A DNA stretch of 64,000 nucleotides, from NCBI RefSeq assembly GCF_013201725.1, contig NZ_CP053835.1, positions 186,001 to 250,000 of the forward strand, given 5' to 3'. Position 1 is the stretch's first letter. Each line of letters opens with the position of its first letter. This document shows, in pieces, positions 1 to 9,469 of the stretch. The position numbers and the translations under genes are program-made. The notes beneath the pieces are model-generated. The model saw nothing but the letters and a program-made list of their open reading frames with translations, was not told the origin of the DNA and did not search any database. Source of the DNA: Arcobacter defluvii. Lineage in GTDB: Bacteria; Campylobacterota; Campylobacteria; Campylobacterales; Arcobacteraceae.

Positions 1-617
1 TTTACTCTATCGGGACTAATATTTTTACTTGCAAGTGCTACTAATACATGGTAAGCAATATCGGCTGCTTCGTAAATGATTTCTTCTTCATTATTGTCTT
101 TTATTGCAAAAGTAAATTCTCCTGCTTCTTCAACAACTTTTTTAAGCATAGAATTTTGTTTACCTTGTAAAAGTTTTGCAGTATATGATTTTGTAGAATT
201 TTCATTTTTTCTTTCACAAATTGTATGATACAAAGTATCAATTACACCATATGCAGCAGTAGTATTAACTTCAACATCACTAATTATTTCATTTGTTTTT
301 AAATTTGTATAAAAACATGATTTTCTTCCTGTATGACAGGCAACACCTTCTTGATTTACTTTTAGTAATAAAGTATCATTATCGCAGTCAACTAAAATTT
401 CAACAATTTCTTGAAGATGATTTGAACTTTCACCTTTTTTCCAGATTCGTTGACGGCTTCTACTAAAGTAGTGTGCATAATTAGTTTTTATTGTTAATTC
501 AAGAGCTTCTTTATTCATATAAGCTAACATTAAAACTTCGTTTGTATTAGCATCTTGAGTAATTACAGGAATTAGATTGCCCATTTTTTCCCAATCTATT
601 TTATCCAATTGTTCCAT
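1..617 (-). CDS. hisIE: HisIE, phosphoribosyl-AMP cyclohydrolase / phosphoribosyl-ATP pyrophosphatase (C-terminus cut by window edge)
   Basis: This is the bifunctional enzyme for the second and third steps of histidine biosynthesis in the cytoplasm. The N-terminal half is the cyclohydrolase domain, with the zinc/catalytic motif [10 protein letters not shown]. The C-terminal half is the pyrophosphatase domain, with the acidic EEAGE and YEAADIAYH motifs. About 205 codons are visible and the stop lies outside the window. The ATG at 615-617 follows a good GGAAA ribosome site. The stop of the preceding small reading frame (619-621) is one base upstream, so the two were probably co-transcribed. Identification is secure. 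Confidence 0.95.
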   Translation of the reverse strand, partial: MEQLDKIDWEKMGNLIPVITQDANTNEVLMLAYMNKEALELTIKTNYAHYFSRSRQRIWKKGESSNHLQEIVEILVDCDNDTLLLKVNQEGVACHTGRKSCFYTNLKTNEIISDVEVNTTAAYGVIDTLYHTICERKNENSTKSYTAKLLQGKQNSMLKKVVEEAGEFTFAIKDNNEEEIIYEAADIAYHVLVALASKNISPDRV

Positions 618-618
618 T

Positions 619-866
619 TTAATTTCCTTTAAAATTTCGTGCCAACATCAATTCTTTATTTATATAAATATTAATTCCAAAATCATAGTTAGATTTAATA
701 TCATTATTTTTTTCTCTTTGTATTTATTTATCTCTTTATATTTTAAATTTTCATCATATTTTACTTCGGGTTTAATCTTTAAAATAGATTTGATTTCCTT
801 CTCATAAATCGAAGGAATTAAGAGAAAATGGAGAGTAAAAATAAGTTTTAAATATTTTTTTCCCAT
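619..866 (-). pseudogene. small exported protein gene interrupted by a frameshift in an A7 tract
   Basis: An ATG at 864-866 opens a frame with a signal-peptide-like N-terminus (MGKKYLKLIFTLHFLLIP) and a lysine-rich stretch. It runs through seven A residues (minus strand, about 705-711) and then reads 15 low-complexity residues to an early stop at 660. Shifting frame by one base at the A7 tract gives a more natural end (NNDIKSNYDFGINIYINKEL...) whose TAA at 619-621 abuts the hisIE start. The whole would encode about 82 residues. No family is recognised. It may be a decaying gene, a phase-variable gene, a programmed frameshift or a sequencing error. No strong ribosome site precedes the ATG. Confidence 0.5.
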
Positions 867-870
867 GATG

Positions 871-900
871 TTAAAGAAGCAGTAATAACTGCTTCTTTAA
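871..900 (-). terminator. hairpin downstream of the SPFH gene
   Basis: A perfect 13-bp inverted repeat with a 4-nt loop (TTAAAGAAGCAGT, loop, then its complement) starts directly after the SPFH stop codon on the minus strand. No clear T-tract follows, so it could be a weak terminator or an mRNA-stabilising hairpin. Confidence 0.5.
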
Positions 901-1974
901 TTATTGATTTACTGATGTATCTCTTATTTTATCTTTTGAGTCAATCCAAATATTTGGAGTTGATCCACCTGGTGTTAAGAAAATTTTAGCATCTTTGTTT
1001 TCTCTAAGTGCTTCATTAAATTTTCCTTGAACTTCTATTTGTTGCATTTGTAATAAATTTTGTGTTAAAGATAATGCAATTTCTTTGTTTGCTGCTGCTT
1101 GAGCTTTTGCTTCAATAGTTACAGCATCAGCTCTACCTTGCGCTTCAATTCTTTTTGCTTCAGCTTCTCCATTTGCAAGAGCTGCTCTTTTTTCAGCTTC
1201 TTGTTTTGCTCTTAAAACTTCGTATCTAACTCTTTCAGATTCTTGATTTGCAATTTGAACTCTTTCGATTTGTTCTTTTATTTTTGCTGGAAGTACAATC
1301 TCTCTTAATTGAACTGATTCAATTGAAACTGGTTTCCCTTCAAGTGATTCAATTTGTGATCTAATACCATTTTCAATCATAGTAGCAATTTCATTTCTTT
1401 TTGTTGGTAACTCTTCTGCATTAAATCCACCAACAACATTTCTCACAATATTTCTTACCACTGGATTTACAATTTTATCTTCCCATGCTGATCCCCAAGT
1501 TGCAATAGTTGCAGGAGCTCCAGGTGCAGTCAATCTATATTGAACAGTAAGTTCAATAGAAACAGGTAAACCTCTTGCATCTAAAATATTAATTGCAGGA
1601 TTACTTCTAATACTTTGGTCAAAACCAGTACTAGTTTCAATAGTAGCAAAATTCATAAGTCTAACTTTTGTATCAACAACTGTAACTTTTTGGTATCCAG
1701 GAAGAATAAAGTGAAAACCTGGATTTAATGGTTGATCATCATATTTACCTAATGTTTGTTTGATTCCTACATTACCTGATTCGATAGTCATAAATGGTTT
1801 AAATAAAAATAAAGCTCCAATAATAATAATTACTAAATAGAGCATTCCAGCTTTTTTTCCAAAATTCTTGAAAAATTCTGGTGTTTCAAATGGTGGTTGA
1901 TAATTTCCCCCTCCATTTGAACCTCCAGAATTATTTTGTTGTCTGTTTTTAAAATAGTCGTTGTCTATTGGCAT
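901..1974 (-). CDS. SPFH/prohibitin-family membrane protein (HflK/HflC-like)
   Basis: The protein has 357 residues. A Gly/Asn-rich cytoplasmic N-terminus is followed by one membrane segment at about residues 43-62 and a Band-7/SPFH domain (about 65-250). A long Ala/Glu/Lys-rich coiled coil follows (about 235-320, with repeats such as EAEKRAALANGEAEAKRIEA). Proteins of this class form large membrane-anchored oligomers that organise membrane microdomains or control FtsH-type proteolysis. The Gly/Asn-rich start resembles HflK, but no hflC partner lies alongside, so the narrower name is not used. It is 44 bp downstream of ilvE on the same strand. Confidence 0.85.
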   Translation of the reverse strand: MPIDNDYFKNRQQNNSGGSNGGGNYQPPFETPEFFKNFGKKAGMLYLVIIIIGALFLFKPFMTIESGNVGIKQTLGKYDDQPLNPGFHFILPGYQKVTVVDTKVRLMNFATIETSTGFDQSIRSNPAINILDARGLPVSIELTVQYRLTAPGAPATIATWGSAWEDKIVNPVVRNIVRNVVGGFNAEELPTKRNEIATMIENGIRSQIESLEGKPVSIESVQLREIVLPAKIKEQIERVQIANQESERVRYEVLRAKQEAEKRAALANGEAEAKRIEAQGRADAVTIEAKAQAAANKEIALSLTQNLLQMQQIEVQGKFNEALRENKDAKIFLTPGGSTPNIWIDSKDKIRDTSVNQ

Positions 1975-2018
1975 ATTTTTCCTTATATTAAGTATTTAAT
2001 GGGTTATATTAATTAAGT

Positions 2019-2939
2019 TTAGTTAACGTATGTTAAATACTTTAAATATTTTTCATTTTTCCCAGCTACCACATCAAAGTAAGCAGATTGAATTTTTTCA
2101 GTAATTGGTCCTCTTGAACCACAACCTATAATTCTTGCATCTACATCTCTAATTGGTGTAATTTCAGCAGCAGTTCCTGTAAAGAAAGCTTCATCTGCAA
2201 TATAAACTTCTTCTCTACTGATTCTTCTTCTTACAACTTCAATTCCCATATCAGCAGCTAATTCAATAACTGTTGCTTGAGTGATTGATTCAAGTGAATT
2301 ATCATTTGGAGGAGTAATTAGTTTTCCATCTCTAACGATAAAAAAGCAAGCACCAGAAGCCTCTGCAATATAACCTTGGTCATCTCTTAATAATGCTTCA
2401 TCATATCCAGCTTCAACTGCTTCATATTTTGCCATTTGAGAATTTAAATAATTTGCAACTGCTTTTGCTTTACCCATTCCTGAAGTATTTGGAGTTCTTG
2501 TAAAAGATGAAATTTTAACTCTTACACCTTTTTTTAAACCTTCTTCTCCTAAATAAGCTCCCCATTCCCAAGCTGCAACACTTACTTTTACGGGAGCTTC
2601 TTTATGATAAAGTCCCATTACACCGTAACCTAAATATACTAAAGGTCGAATATAAGCACCTTCAAATAATTCATTCTTTTGTAATAATTGAATTTGTGCT
2701 TTATTTAATTCTTCTAAAGAAAAAGGTACATGCATAAGTGTCATTTTTGAAGAATTTAGTAATCTTTGTGTATGTTCATTAAGTTTAAAAATAGCACATC
2801 TTCCATCCACAGTTTTATATGCTTTTGTACCTTCAATAGCACCATTACCATAATGAAGTGTATGACTTAAAACATGTACATTTGCTTCATGCCAATTTAC
2901 AAAATCTCCATCCATCCATATATATTTTGCTTCAGTCAT
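2019..2939 (-). CDS. ilvE: branched-chain amino acid aminotransferase
   Basis: IlvE is a fold-type IV PLP enzyme. It transfers the amino group between glutamate and the keto acids of leucine, isoleucine and valine. At 306 residues it has the normal family length. Visible signatures are WMDGDFVNWHEA at the N-terminus, the HYGNGAIEGTKAY strand, the KAKAVANYLNS motif with the PLP lysine, and EASGACFFIV and FFTGTAAEITPI towards the C-terminus. The ATG is preceded by AGGAA. It probably shares a transcript with the downstream SPFH gene. Confidence 0.95.
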   Translation of the reverse strand: MTEAKYIWMDGDFVNWHEANVHVLSHTLHYGNGAIEGTKAYKTVDGRCAIFKLNEHTQRLLNSSKMTLMHVPFSLEELNKAQIQLLQKNELFEGAYIRPLVYLGYGVMGLYHKEAPVKVSVAAWEWGAYLGEEGLKKGVRVKISSFTRTPNTSGMGKAKAVANYLNSQMAKYEAVEAGYDEALLRDDQGYIAEASGACFFIVRDGKLITPPNDNSLESITQATVIELAADMGIEVVRRRISREEVYIADEAFFTGTAAEITPIRDVDARIIGCGSRGPITEKIQSAYFDVVAGKNEKYLKYLTYVN

Positions 2940-3081
2940 TTCCTAAAATCCTAATGGTTAAATTTTTTGATTATATTTTATCTAAGATAATTAAAATTAA
3001 CTCTTAAATGACTTTTTACTCAGAAATTTAAGAGTATTAAATGTACTATTAAAAAAATAAAATAAATAAGGTATAAAAATT

Positions 3082-3684
3082 ATGATTAAAAATATTTTAA
3101 CTATATTTCTTTTGTTAATTCTTTTTACTGCTTGTTCAACAAATCAATTAAGTTTAAATATAGAAAAAAAAATTGAAAGAGAAAAAGTCTCAGTTGAACT
3201 TTTAAATGAGATAAGTTTTATCCTTGTATTATTAAAACAAAATAATTTAGAAGTAATTAACAGTAAATTAATAAATCCCAAATTTGGTGTGTATAAAGTC
3301 TATAAAGATGATAATACTAATAAAATAACTTTTACACATTCTTTACAAATAGATGAAATTAGTAATGAAGTTGATTCTTTTGAAATAAAACAAGAGGTGG
3401 TTACTTTCAATTGTAGTCCTGATAATGATGCATTTTATGGTTGGAGTAAAGAAGGCACTTTTTTAACACCATATATTAAACCTTATTTATCAAAAATAAT
3501 GAATGAAGAAAATAAAATAAACATAAATAAATATAAAGAAGATGAGTTAAAAAGAGTTGAATTAATAGAAAAAACAAGTTATGAACTTATAGTAACTTAT
3601 AATAAAATATTTTATTTAACAAAGATAGATAATAATTGGTATATTACATTAATTGATGAAGTGAAAACTAACTGCAGTAAATAA
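3082..3684 (+). CDS. predicted lipoprotein of unknown function
   Basis: This 200-residue protein begins with a lipoprotein signal peptide. A hydrophobic stretch ends in the lipobox FTAC, with the lipidated cysteine at residue 18. The mature part is rich in Lys, Glu, Asn and Ile and shows no recognised domain. It contains two later cysteines, at about residue 112 and near the C-terminus. It stands alone between divergent ilvE and ribA. A short inverted repeat, GCAACTAAGTTGC, lies just after its stop (3687-3699). Function is unknown; export as a lipoprotein is inferred from the signal only. Confidence 0.75.
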   Translation: MIKNILTIFLLLILFTACSTNQLSLNIEKKIEREKVSVELLNEISFILVLLKQNNLEVINSKLINPKFGVYKVYKDDNTNKITFTHSLQIDEISNEVDSFEIKQEVVTFNCSPDNDAFYGWSKEGTFLTPYIKPYLSKIMNEENKININKYKEDELKRVELIEKTSYELIVTYNKIFYLTKIDNNWYITLIDEVKTNCSK

Positions 3685-3716
3685 ATGCAACTAAGTTGCA
3701 AATAAGAATTCTCTGT

Positions 3717-3722
3717 TATAAT
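3717..3722 (+). promoter_or_regulatory. -10 element of the ribA promoter
   Basis: An extended -10 (TGTTATAAT) sits 26 bp upstream of the ribA ATG, with an AAAAGAG ribosome site between. No convincing -35 is seen, as is usual in Campylobacterota. Confidence 0.5.
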
Positions 3723-3747
3723 TAAAACTAAAAAAAGAGAATAAAAT

Positions 3748-4323
3748 ATGAATACAATACAATCAAATATAGCAAATTTACCTACAAGATATGGAAAATT
3801 CAAAATAAAAGCTTATAAACAAGGAACTCAAGAACATTTAGCAATTATGAGTCAAGATTTTGAGACACTTGAATCACCTTATGTAAGGATTCACTCAGAA
3901 TGTTTAACCGGAGATACTTTAGGAAGTTTAAAGTGTGATTGCCAAAATCAACTTGATTTATCATTAAAATTTATAGCTCAAAATGGTGGATTAGTGATTT
4001 ATCACAGACAAGAAGGAAGAAATATAGGTTTGGTTAATAAAGTAAATGCTTATGCACTTCAAGACCAAGGAAGAAATACAATAGAAGCAAATTTAGAATT
4101 AGGCTTCAAAGAAGATGAAAGAGATTACTCTATTGTAGGACATATCTTTAGAGATTTAGATATAAAAAAATTAAAGTTAATTACAAATAATCCTGAAAAA
4201 ATGCAGTATGTCGATAGTTTAGGTGTAGAAATAATAGAAAGAATTCCTGCAATTACTAAATCAAACAAATATAATGAAGGTTATTTATCTACTAAAAAAA
4301 ATAAAATGGGGCATTTACTATAA
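3748..4323 (+). CDS. ribA: GTP cyclohydrolase II
   Basis: RibA opens the imidazole ring of GTP in the first committed step of riboflavin synthesis. The 191-residue protein carries the zinc-binding cluster SECLTGDTLGSLKCDCQ (Cys52, Cys63, Cys65). It also has the substrate-binding RQEGRNIGL loop and the ending LITNNPEKMQYVDSLGVEI typical of stand-alone RibA. It is not fused to a RibB domain. It has its own promoter and is followed after 59 bp by a methyltransferase gene. Confidence 0.95.
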   Translation: MNTIQSNIANLPTRYGKFKIKAYKQGTQEHLAIMSQDFETLESPYVRIHSECLTGDTLGSLKCDCQNQLDLSLKFIAQNGGLVIYHRQEGRNIGLVNKVNAYALQDQGRNTIEANLELGFKEDERDYSIVGHIFRDLDIKKLKLITNNPEKMQYVDSLGVEIIERIPAITKSNKYNEGYLSTKKNKMGHLL

Positions 4324-4382
4324 TTTTAATTTAATATAAAAAATAGTAAAAAACTCTTATTTAAAAAATAAAGGTAATAAAA

Positions 4383-4982
4383 ATGAGTCAAAAAGAGTTT
4401 TGGAATAGTAAATTTTCAACTGAAGAATTTTTTTATGGACTACATCCAAATGAATTTTTAGCTTCACATTTAGAAACTTTTAAAGAACATAAAAAAATGT
4501 TATGTTTAGGTGAAGGTGAAGGAAGAAATGCAATCTTTTTTGCAAAAAAAGGATTTGAAATTACAGCGATAGATGCTTCTGATATAGGTTTATCTAAGTT
4601 AGCTAAAAGAGCAGAAGAAGAAAAATTAAATATAAAAACAGTATGTTTAGATTTAAACCACTGGGAAGTAACTGAAAAATATGATGTGATTATGGCTTCG
4701 TATTTACATATGTACAAAAATGAAAGAGAGATCTTATTTAAAAAAATTGAAGATTCTTTAAATAAAAATGGTTACTTTGTAGGAGAGTTTTTTTCTACAA
4801 AACAGCTTACATATAATAGTGGTGGACCTAAAGATTTAGATTTATTGTATACCGTTGAAGATTTTTTAAATCATTTTGATTCTTGTAAAAAAGAGGTTGT
4901 TGAAGAACTTATTGTTTTAGATGAAGGAAAAGGTCATCAAGGCGAGGCTTGCGTTATAAGAGTTGTTATTCAAAAAATTTGA
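4383..4982 (+). CDS. class I SAM-dependent methyltransferase (TehB-like)
   Basis: The protein has 199 residues with a Rossmann methyltransferase core. Motif I reads LCLGEGEGRNAIFFAKKGF at about residues 40-58, followed by the acidic end of strand 2 (TAIDAS) and the strand-4 segment YDVIMASYLHMYK. The overall pattern resembles TehB and thiopurine-type small-molecule methyltransferases. The substrate cannot be read from the sequence. It lies on the same strand between ribA and metH, but the 81-bp gap before metH contains -10 elements, so metH is probably transcribed separately. Confidence 0.8.
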   Translation: MSQKEFWNSKFSTEEFFYGLHPNEFLASHLETFKEHKKMLCLGEGEGRNAIFFAKKGFEITAIDASDIGLSKLAKRAEEEKLNIKTVCLDLNHWEVTEKYDVIMASYLHMYKNEREILFKKIEDSLNKNGYFVGEFFSTKQLTYNSGGPKDLDLLYTVEDFLNHFDSCKKEVVEELIVLDEGKGHQGEACVIRVVIQKI

Positions 4983-5035
4983 TTTAACAACTTTTAACCA
5001 CTCTTTATATATACTATCTAATAAATATTATCAAA

Positions 5036-5047
5036 TATAATTATAAT
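5036..5047 (+). promoter_or_regulatory. two tandem TATAAT elements before metH
   Basis: Two adjacent copies of TATAAT lie 16-28 bp upstream of the metH ATG, implying a short leader. No cobalamin or SAM riboswitch-like structure is visible in the 81-bp gap. Confidence 0.45.
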
Positions 5048-5063
5048 TAACAAAAGAGAATTA

Positions 5064-8000
5064 ATGAAAGAATTAATAGAAAATTTAATTAGTAAAAAGG
5101 TACTAATTATTGATGGAGCTATGGGAACACAGCTTCAAATTGCAGATATAAAAAAGGAAGAATGGCTTTTTGAGGATTTAGATTTAGAAGGATGTAATGA
5201 ACTTTTAAATTTAACTGCTCCACATATTTTGGAAACTATTCATGATAATTATGCAAAAGCTGGTGCTGATTTAATTTGTACAAATACTTTTGGTTCTATG
5301 CCTTGGGTTTTAGATGAATATAATATCGGACATATGTCTTATGAATTATCAAAATTAGGTGCAAGTTTAGTAAAAAAATCTTGTGAAAAATATAGCACAC
5401 CTGAAAAACCTAGATTTGCTGTAGCATCAATTGGACCTGGAACAAAACTTCCATCACTTGGTCATATAAAATATGATGAGATGTATGAAGGTTATAAAAT
5501 CATGGCTAAAGGTTTAGTTGATGGTGGAACTGATATCTTTTTACTTGAAACATGCCAAGATCCACTTCAAATAAAAGCAGCACTTCATGCACTAAATGAT
5601 GTGGCACCACAAATTCCAATAATGGTTTCTGTTACGATTGAGTTAAGTGGAACTATGCTTATTGGAACAGATGCAATGACAATTGCTGCTATTATGGCAC
5701 CATTTAATATTTTATCTTTAGGATTTAACTGTGGAACTGGACCTGTTCAAGTTCATAAACATATTAAAACATTAAGCCAAGTTTGTAAGTTTCCAATATC
5801 AGTTCACTCAAATGCAGGACTTCCTCAAAATAGAGGTGGAAAAACTTATTATCCAATGCAACCGGAAGAGTTTACAGCACATCAAAAAGAGTTTTTAAAA
5901 ATAAATGGAGTTTCATTTTTAGGTGGTTGTTGTGGTACCACTCCTGAACATATTGAAGCTTTGGCAATTGCAGTTGATGGAATGGTACCACTTAAACCTT
6001 GTGGATTTTTAAAAGCTTCATTAGCAAGTTTATTTAATACAGTTCCTTTAAAACAAGAACCAGCACCACTTTTAATTGGTGAGAGAAGTAATGCAACTGG
6101 AAGTAAAGCATTTAGAGAACTCTTAAAAGAGAATGATTATGAAGGAACATTAAGTGTTGGTCAACAGCAAGTAAGAGCTGGTGCTCATGTAATTGACGTT
6201 TCTGTTGGGTTTGCTGGACGTGATGAGAGATTTGATATGGATGAGGTTGTATCACTTTATTCACAAAAAATTTCACTACCACTAATGCCTGATTCAACTC
6301 AAATATTGGCACTTGAAGCTGCTTTAAAACAAATTGGTGGAAGATGTATCATCAACTCAGTAAATCTTGAAGATGGAGAAGAAAAGTTTGATGCTGTTTG
6401 TAAATTAGCTAAAAAATTTGGAGCAGCACTTGTTTGTCTAGTAATTGATGAAATTGGAATGGCGAAATCAGTAGAAAGAAAGCTTGAAGTTGCAGAAAGA
6501 ATCTATGATTTATGTGTAAATAGACATGGATTTGACTCTGCTGATTTAGTATTTGATATGCTTACATTTACAATTGGTTCAGGTGATGATGAATATAGAA
6601 ATGCAGGTATTGATACTCTTGAAGCAATTAGAGAGTTCCAAATCAGACATCCAGAAGTTGGAACTACTTTAGGATTATCAAATATCTCTTTTGGTTTAGC
6701 AGCAAATGCTAGAATTTATCTAAATTCTATCTATCTTGACCATTGTGTAAAAGCTGGATTAACAAGTGCCATTGTAAATGTAAAACATATTTTACCTCTA
6801 AATAAAATTAGTGATGAAGATAGAAAAGCTTGTGATGATTTAATTTTTAATAATCAAGAGAATGGTGACCCACTGTTTAAATTTATCGAACATTTTTCAA
6901 ACGTTGGAGCACAAGAAGAACAAAGTGATGAAGAGTATCAAAAACTAGAACCAATTGAGAAAGTTAAAAAACTATTACTTGATGGAGATAAAGATAGATT
7001 ATTACCACTTGTTGAAGAGTTAAGACATACAGTTCAACCAGAAATCATTGTAAACGAGTGGTTGATAGATGGTATGAAAATTATTGGAGAGTTATTTGGT
7101 AGTGGGCAAATGCAGTTACCATTTGTACTTCAAAGTGCTGAAACTATGAAAGCAACTGTAGATGCACTTAATCCTTATTTACCAAAACAAGAAAAAGCTA
7201 GTGAAACAACATTAATTCTTGGAACTGTAAAAGGTGATGTTCATGATGTTGGTAAAAACTTAGTTGATATTATTCTTTCAAATAATGGATTTAAAGTTGT
7301 AAATATTGGTATAAAAGCTGGTTTAGATACTTTTGTTGAAAAGCTTCAAGAGCATAATGCTCATGCTATTGGAATGAGTGGATTACTTGTTAAATCAACA
7401 GCAGTTATGAAAGAGAATCTTGAAGAGTTACAAAAAATGGGAATTAAAGTTCCTGTTTTACTTGGTGGGGCAGCACTTACTAAAAACTTTATTGATGAGT
7501 ATTGTAGACCTTATTATGATGGACCAATTTTTTATTGTAGAGATGCTTTTGATGGTGTTGTTTCTATGCAAAGAATTGAAAAAGGTGATGAAAATAATAC
7601 TGCACTTGCTGCTGATTTAATCCAAATTCATGATACAAGCAATAGAGTTGAAGAAGAAGTTGTAGAAATTCCACCTTATGAAGAGATTCCAATGCCCCAA
7701 CGTGGAAAATTTGTATTTCCTCCAATTTGGGAGAGAATAACAAAAACTGGAAAAGAACTAGATAAAGAGTTGATTTTTAAATGGATAAATCACAGGGTTT
7801 TATTTAGACAAAGATGGGGATATAAAAGAGGTAAACAAGATTCTGAAACTTTCTTAAAATATGAAAGAGAAGTTGTTGAGCCAACTTATGAAGCTTTAAA
7901 AGCTGAATTAGTTGATAAAGATATTTTTGATCCAATTGCTATTTATGCTTATTATCCTTGTATTTCACACGATAATAAACTTTATATTTTTGATAGAAAA

Positions 8001-8540
8001 TATCTGTTTAACTCTTTAGAAGAGTCTAAAAATGTACCGCCACTAGATGAAGCAATAAAAGTTTTAGAGTTTCCAAGACAAAAAAGAAAACCATTTAGAT
8101 GTATTGCAGATTTCTTTGCAAATGATAGACTTGATGTTGTTGCCTTTACACTTGCTAGTGCTGGACTTAAAATCTCTGATTATGAAAGAAGTTTATACGA
8201 TAAAGGTGAATTTAGTAAATATTATCAAGTTCATGGTCTTGGAGTTGAACTTGCTGAAGCTTTAGCTGAGGTTTTACACAAGCAAATAAGACTTGATTTG
8301 GATATTGTGCCAAAAGAGGGACATACTTTAAATGACGTTCAAATGAAACAATATGTAGGTTGTAGATATTCTCCAGGATATGCAGCTTGTCCAGATTTAG
8401 CTATGAATAGAGATATTTTTGATTTACTAAATCCAGAAGAGTTTGGAATAGAATTATCTGAAACATTCCAAATGCATCCAGAACAAACAACTTGTGCAAT
8501 AGTTGTAACAAACCCAGAAGCTAACTACTATAATATCTAG
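5064..8540 (+). CDS. metH: cobalamin-dependent methionine synthase
   Basis: MetH transfers the methyl group of 5-methyltetrahydrofolate to homocysteine through methylcobalamin. All modules are present in 1158 residues. The homocysteine domain has zinc ligands Cys223, Cys289 and Cys290 (GGCCGTTP). The pterin-binding domain starts at GERSNATGSKAF (from about 339). A cap domain precedes the B12 domain, which has the axial-ligand motif DVHDVG with His727. The C-terminal AdoMet reactivation domain includes CRYSPGYAACPD from residue 1100. Length is slightly below the E. coli enzyme, but nothing is missing. With luxS elsewhere in the window it supplies two steps of the activated-methyl cycle. Confidence 0.98.
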   Translation: MKELIENLISKKVLIIDGAMGTQLQIADIKKEEWLFEDLDLEGCNELLNLTAPHILETIHDNYAKAGADLICTNTFGSMPWVLDEYNIGHMSYELSKLGASLVKKSCEKYSTPEKPRFAVASIGPGTKLPSLGHIKYDEMYEGYKIMAKGLVDGGTDIFLLETCQDPLQIKAALHALNDVAPQIPIMVSVTIELSGTMLIGTDAMTIAAIMAPFNILSLGFNCGTGPVQVHKHIKTLSQVCKFPISVHSNAGLPQNRGGKTYYPMQPEEFTAHQKEFLKINGVSFLGGCCGTTPEHIEALAIAVDGMVPLKPCGFLKASLASLFNTVPLKQEPAPLLIGERSNATGSKAFRELLKENDYEGTLSVGQQQVRAGAHVIDVSVGFAGRDERFDMDEVVSLYSQKISLPLMPDSTQILALEAALKQIGGRCIINSVNLEDGEEKFDAVCKLAKKFGAALVCLVIDEIGMAKSVERKLEVAERIYDLCVNRHGFDSADLVFDMLTFTIGSGDDEYRNAGIDTLEAIREFQIRHPEVGTTLGLSNISFGLAANARIYLNSIYLDHCVKAGLTSAIVNVKHILPLNKISDEDRKACDDLIFNNQENGDPLFKFIEHFSNVGAQEEQSDEEYQKLEPIEKVKKLLLDGDKDRLLPLVEELRHTVQPEIIVNEWLIDGMKIIGELFGSGQMQLPFVLQSAETMKATVDALNPYLPKQEKASETTLILGTVKGDVHDVGKNLVDIILSNNGFKVVNIGIKAGLDTFVEKLQEHNAHAIGMSGLLVKSTAVMKENLEELQKMGIKVPVLLGGAALTKNFIDEYCRPYYDGPIFYCRDAFDGVVSMQRIEKGDENNTALAADLIQIHDTSNRVEEEVVEIPPYEEIPMPQRGKFVFPPIWERITKTGKELDKELIFKWINHRVLFRQRWGYKRGKQDSETFLKYEREVVEPTYEALKAELVDKDIFDPIAIYAYYPCISHDNKLYIFDRKYLFNSLEESKNVPPLDEAIKVLEFPRQKRKPFRCIADFFANDRLDVVAFTLASAGLKISDYERSLYDKGEFSKYYQVHGLGVELAEALAEVLHKQIRLDLDIVPKEGHTLNDVQMKQYVGCRYSPGYAACPDLAMNRDIFDLLNPEEFGIELSETFQMHPEQTTCAIVVTNPEANYYNI

Positions 8541-8591
8541 GAGTTTTTCTCTTAGATTATTTTTATTATATCAATCAATTAGGAATTAAAA

Positions 8592-9458
8592 TTGTCAAAT
8601 AGTGCAAAAGGATTACTCCTTACATCTTTAGGTGTATTTATAATGAGTTTAGAATCATTATTTATAAAATTTACGAACATATCATCTTTTCTTTTTTCAT
8701 TTTATATTGGAATATTTATGTTCGCGTCAATGGCTTCAACATTTTTATTTAAAGATTTTGATTATTTAAAAAAGGCTTTGAAAACTTCATTTCCTTTTTT
8801 AATTATTTGTTCAACTTTTATGGCTGTTTCAAATATATTTTTTATAACAGCAGTAAAAACAACAACAGTTGCAAATGTGGTGATTATATTTAGTACATCA
8901 GCACTTTTTTCTGCTTTAATTGGATATGTAATCTATAAAGAAAAAGTAAATAAAAATATCTTTTATGCCTCTTTTTTTATGTTTATTGGATTATTTATAA
9001 TATTCAATGATAAGTTAGAAATAGGAAGTGTAAAAGGTAATATATTTGCTTTATTGTGTACCTTATTATTTTCTGTATCTTTTGTTTTATTATCAAAATA
9101 TAAAGATATGAATAGGGTTGTTTTAACTGCATTTAGTGGAGCTATTTTAAGTATCATTGCATATTTTTTCTGTGATGAATTAGCAATTGATTTTAAAACA
9201 TTGATGATAGTAATGATTATGGGATTGTTAATAAGTCCAATTTCAAGGGTATTATTAGGAAATGGAGCAAAATATATAAATGCTAGCGAAGTATCACTTT
9301 TGATGTTAATAGAAACAATAATGGCACCAATTTGGGTTTGGATATTTTTAGATGAAGTTCCAAGTTCTTATACTTTTATAGGTGGTTCTATAATTGTAAT
9401 TACACTTATAATAAACTCTTTATATACTTTAAAAAGAGAGAATAAACTTCCTAATTAA
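8592..9458 (+). CDS. EamA/DMT-family transporter
   Basis: This 288-residue integral membrane protein has about ten predicted hydrophobic helices arranged as two EamA repeats (about residues 5-135 and 148-280). The conserved short motif LLMLIETIMAPIW lies near the end. Drug/metabolite transporters of this family export amino acids or metabolites; the substrate is unknown. The start is TTG at 8592, well placed after AGGAATTAAAA. It ends four bases inside the convergent DoxX gene, and both share a hairpin terminator. Confidence 0.85.
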   Translation: MSNSAKGLLLTSLGVFIMSLESLFIKFTNISSFLFSFYIGIFMFASMASTFLFKDFDYLKKALKTSFPFLIICSTFMAVSNIFFITAVKTTTVANVVIIFSTSALFSALIGYVIYKEKVNKNIFYASFFMFIGLFIIFNDKLEIGSVKGNIFALLCTLLFSVSFVLLSKYKDMNRVVLTAFSGAILSIIAYFFCDELAIDFKTLMIVMIMGLLISPISRVLLGNGAKYINASEVSLLMLIETIMAPIWVWIFLDEVPSSYTFIGGSIIVITLIINSLYTLKRENKLPN

Positions 9459-9469
9459 GGAAGTTTATT
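9441..9469. terminator. bidirectional terminator between convergent EamA and DoxX genes
   Basis: A perfect 12-bp inverted repeat (AATAAACTTCCT / AGGAAGTTTATT, 5-nt loop) overlaps both stop codons, so the coding ends themselves form the hairpin. Confidence 0.6.

Noticed and set aside
577-807. A plus-strand 76-codon frame over the hisIE start region
   Set aside because: It runs antisense to the small exported protein and the hisIE start, is low complexity and lacks a ribosome site.
4983-5063. A riboswitch before metH
   Set aside because: The 81-bp gap is AT-rich with tandem -10 elements and no conserved cobalamin or SAM riboswitch-like stems.
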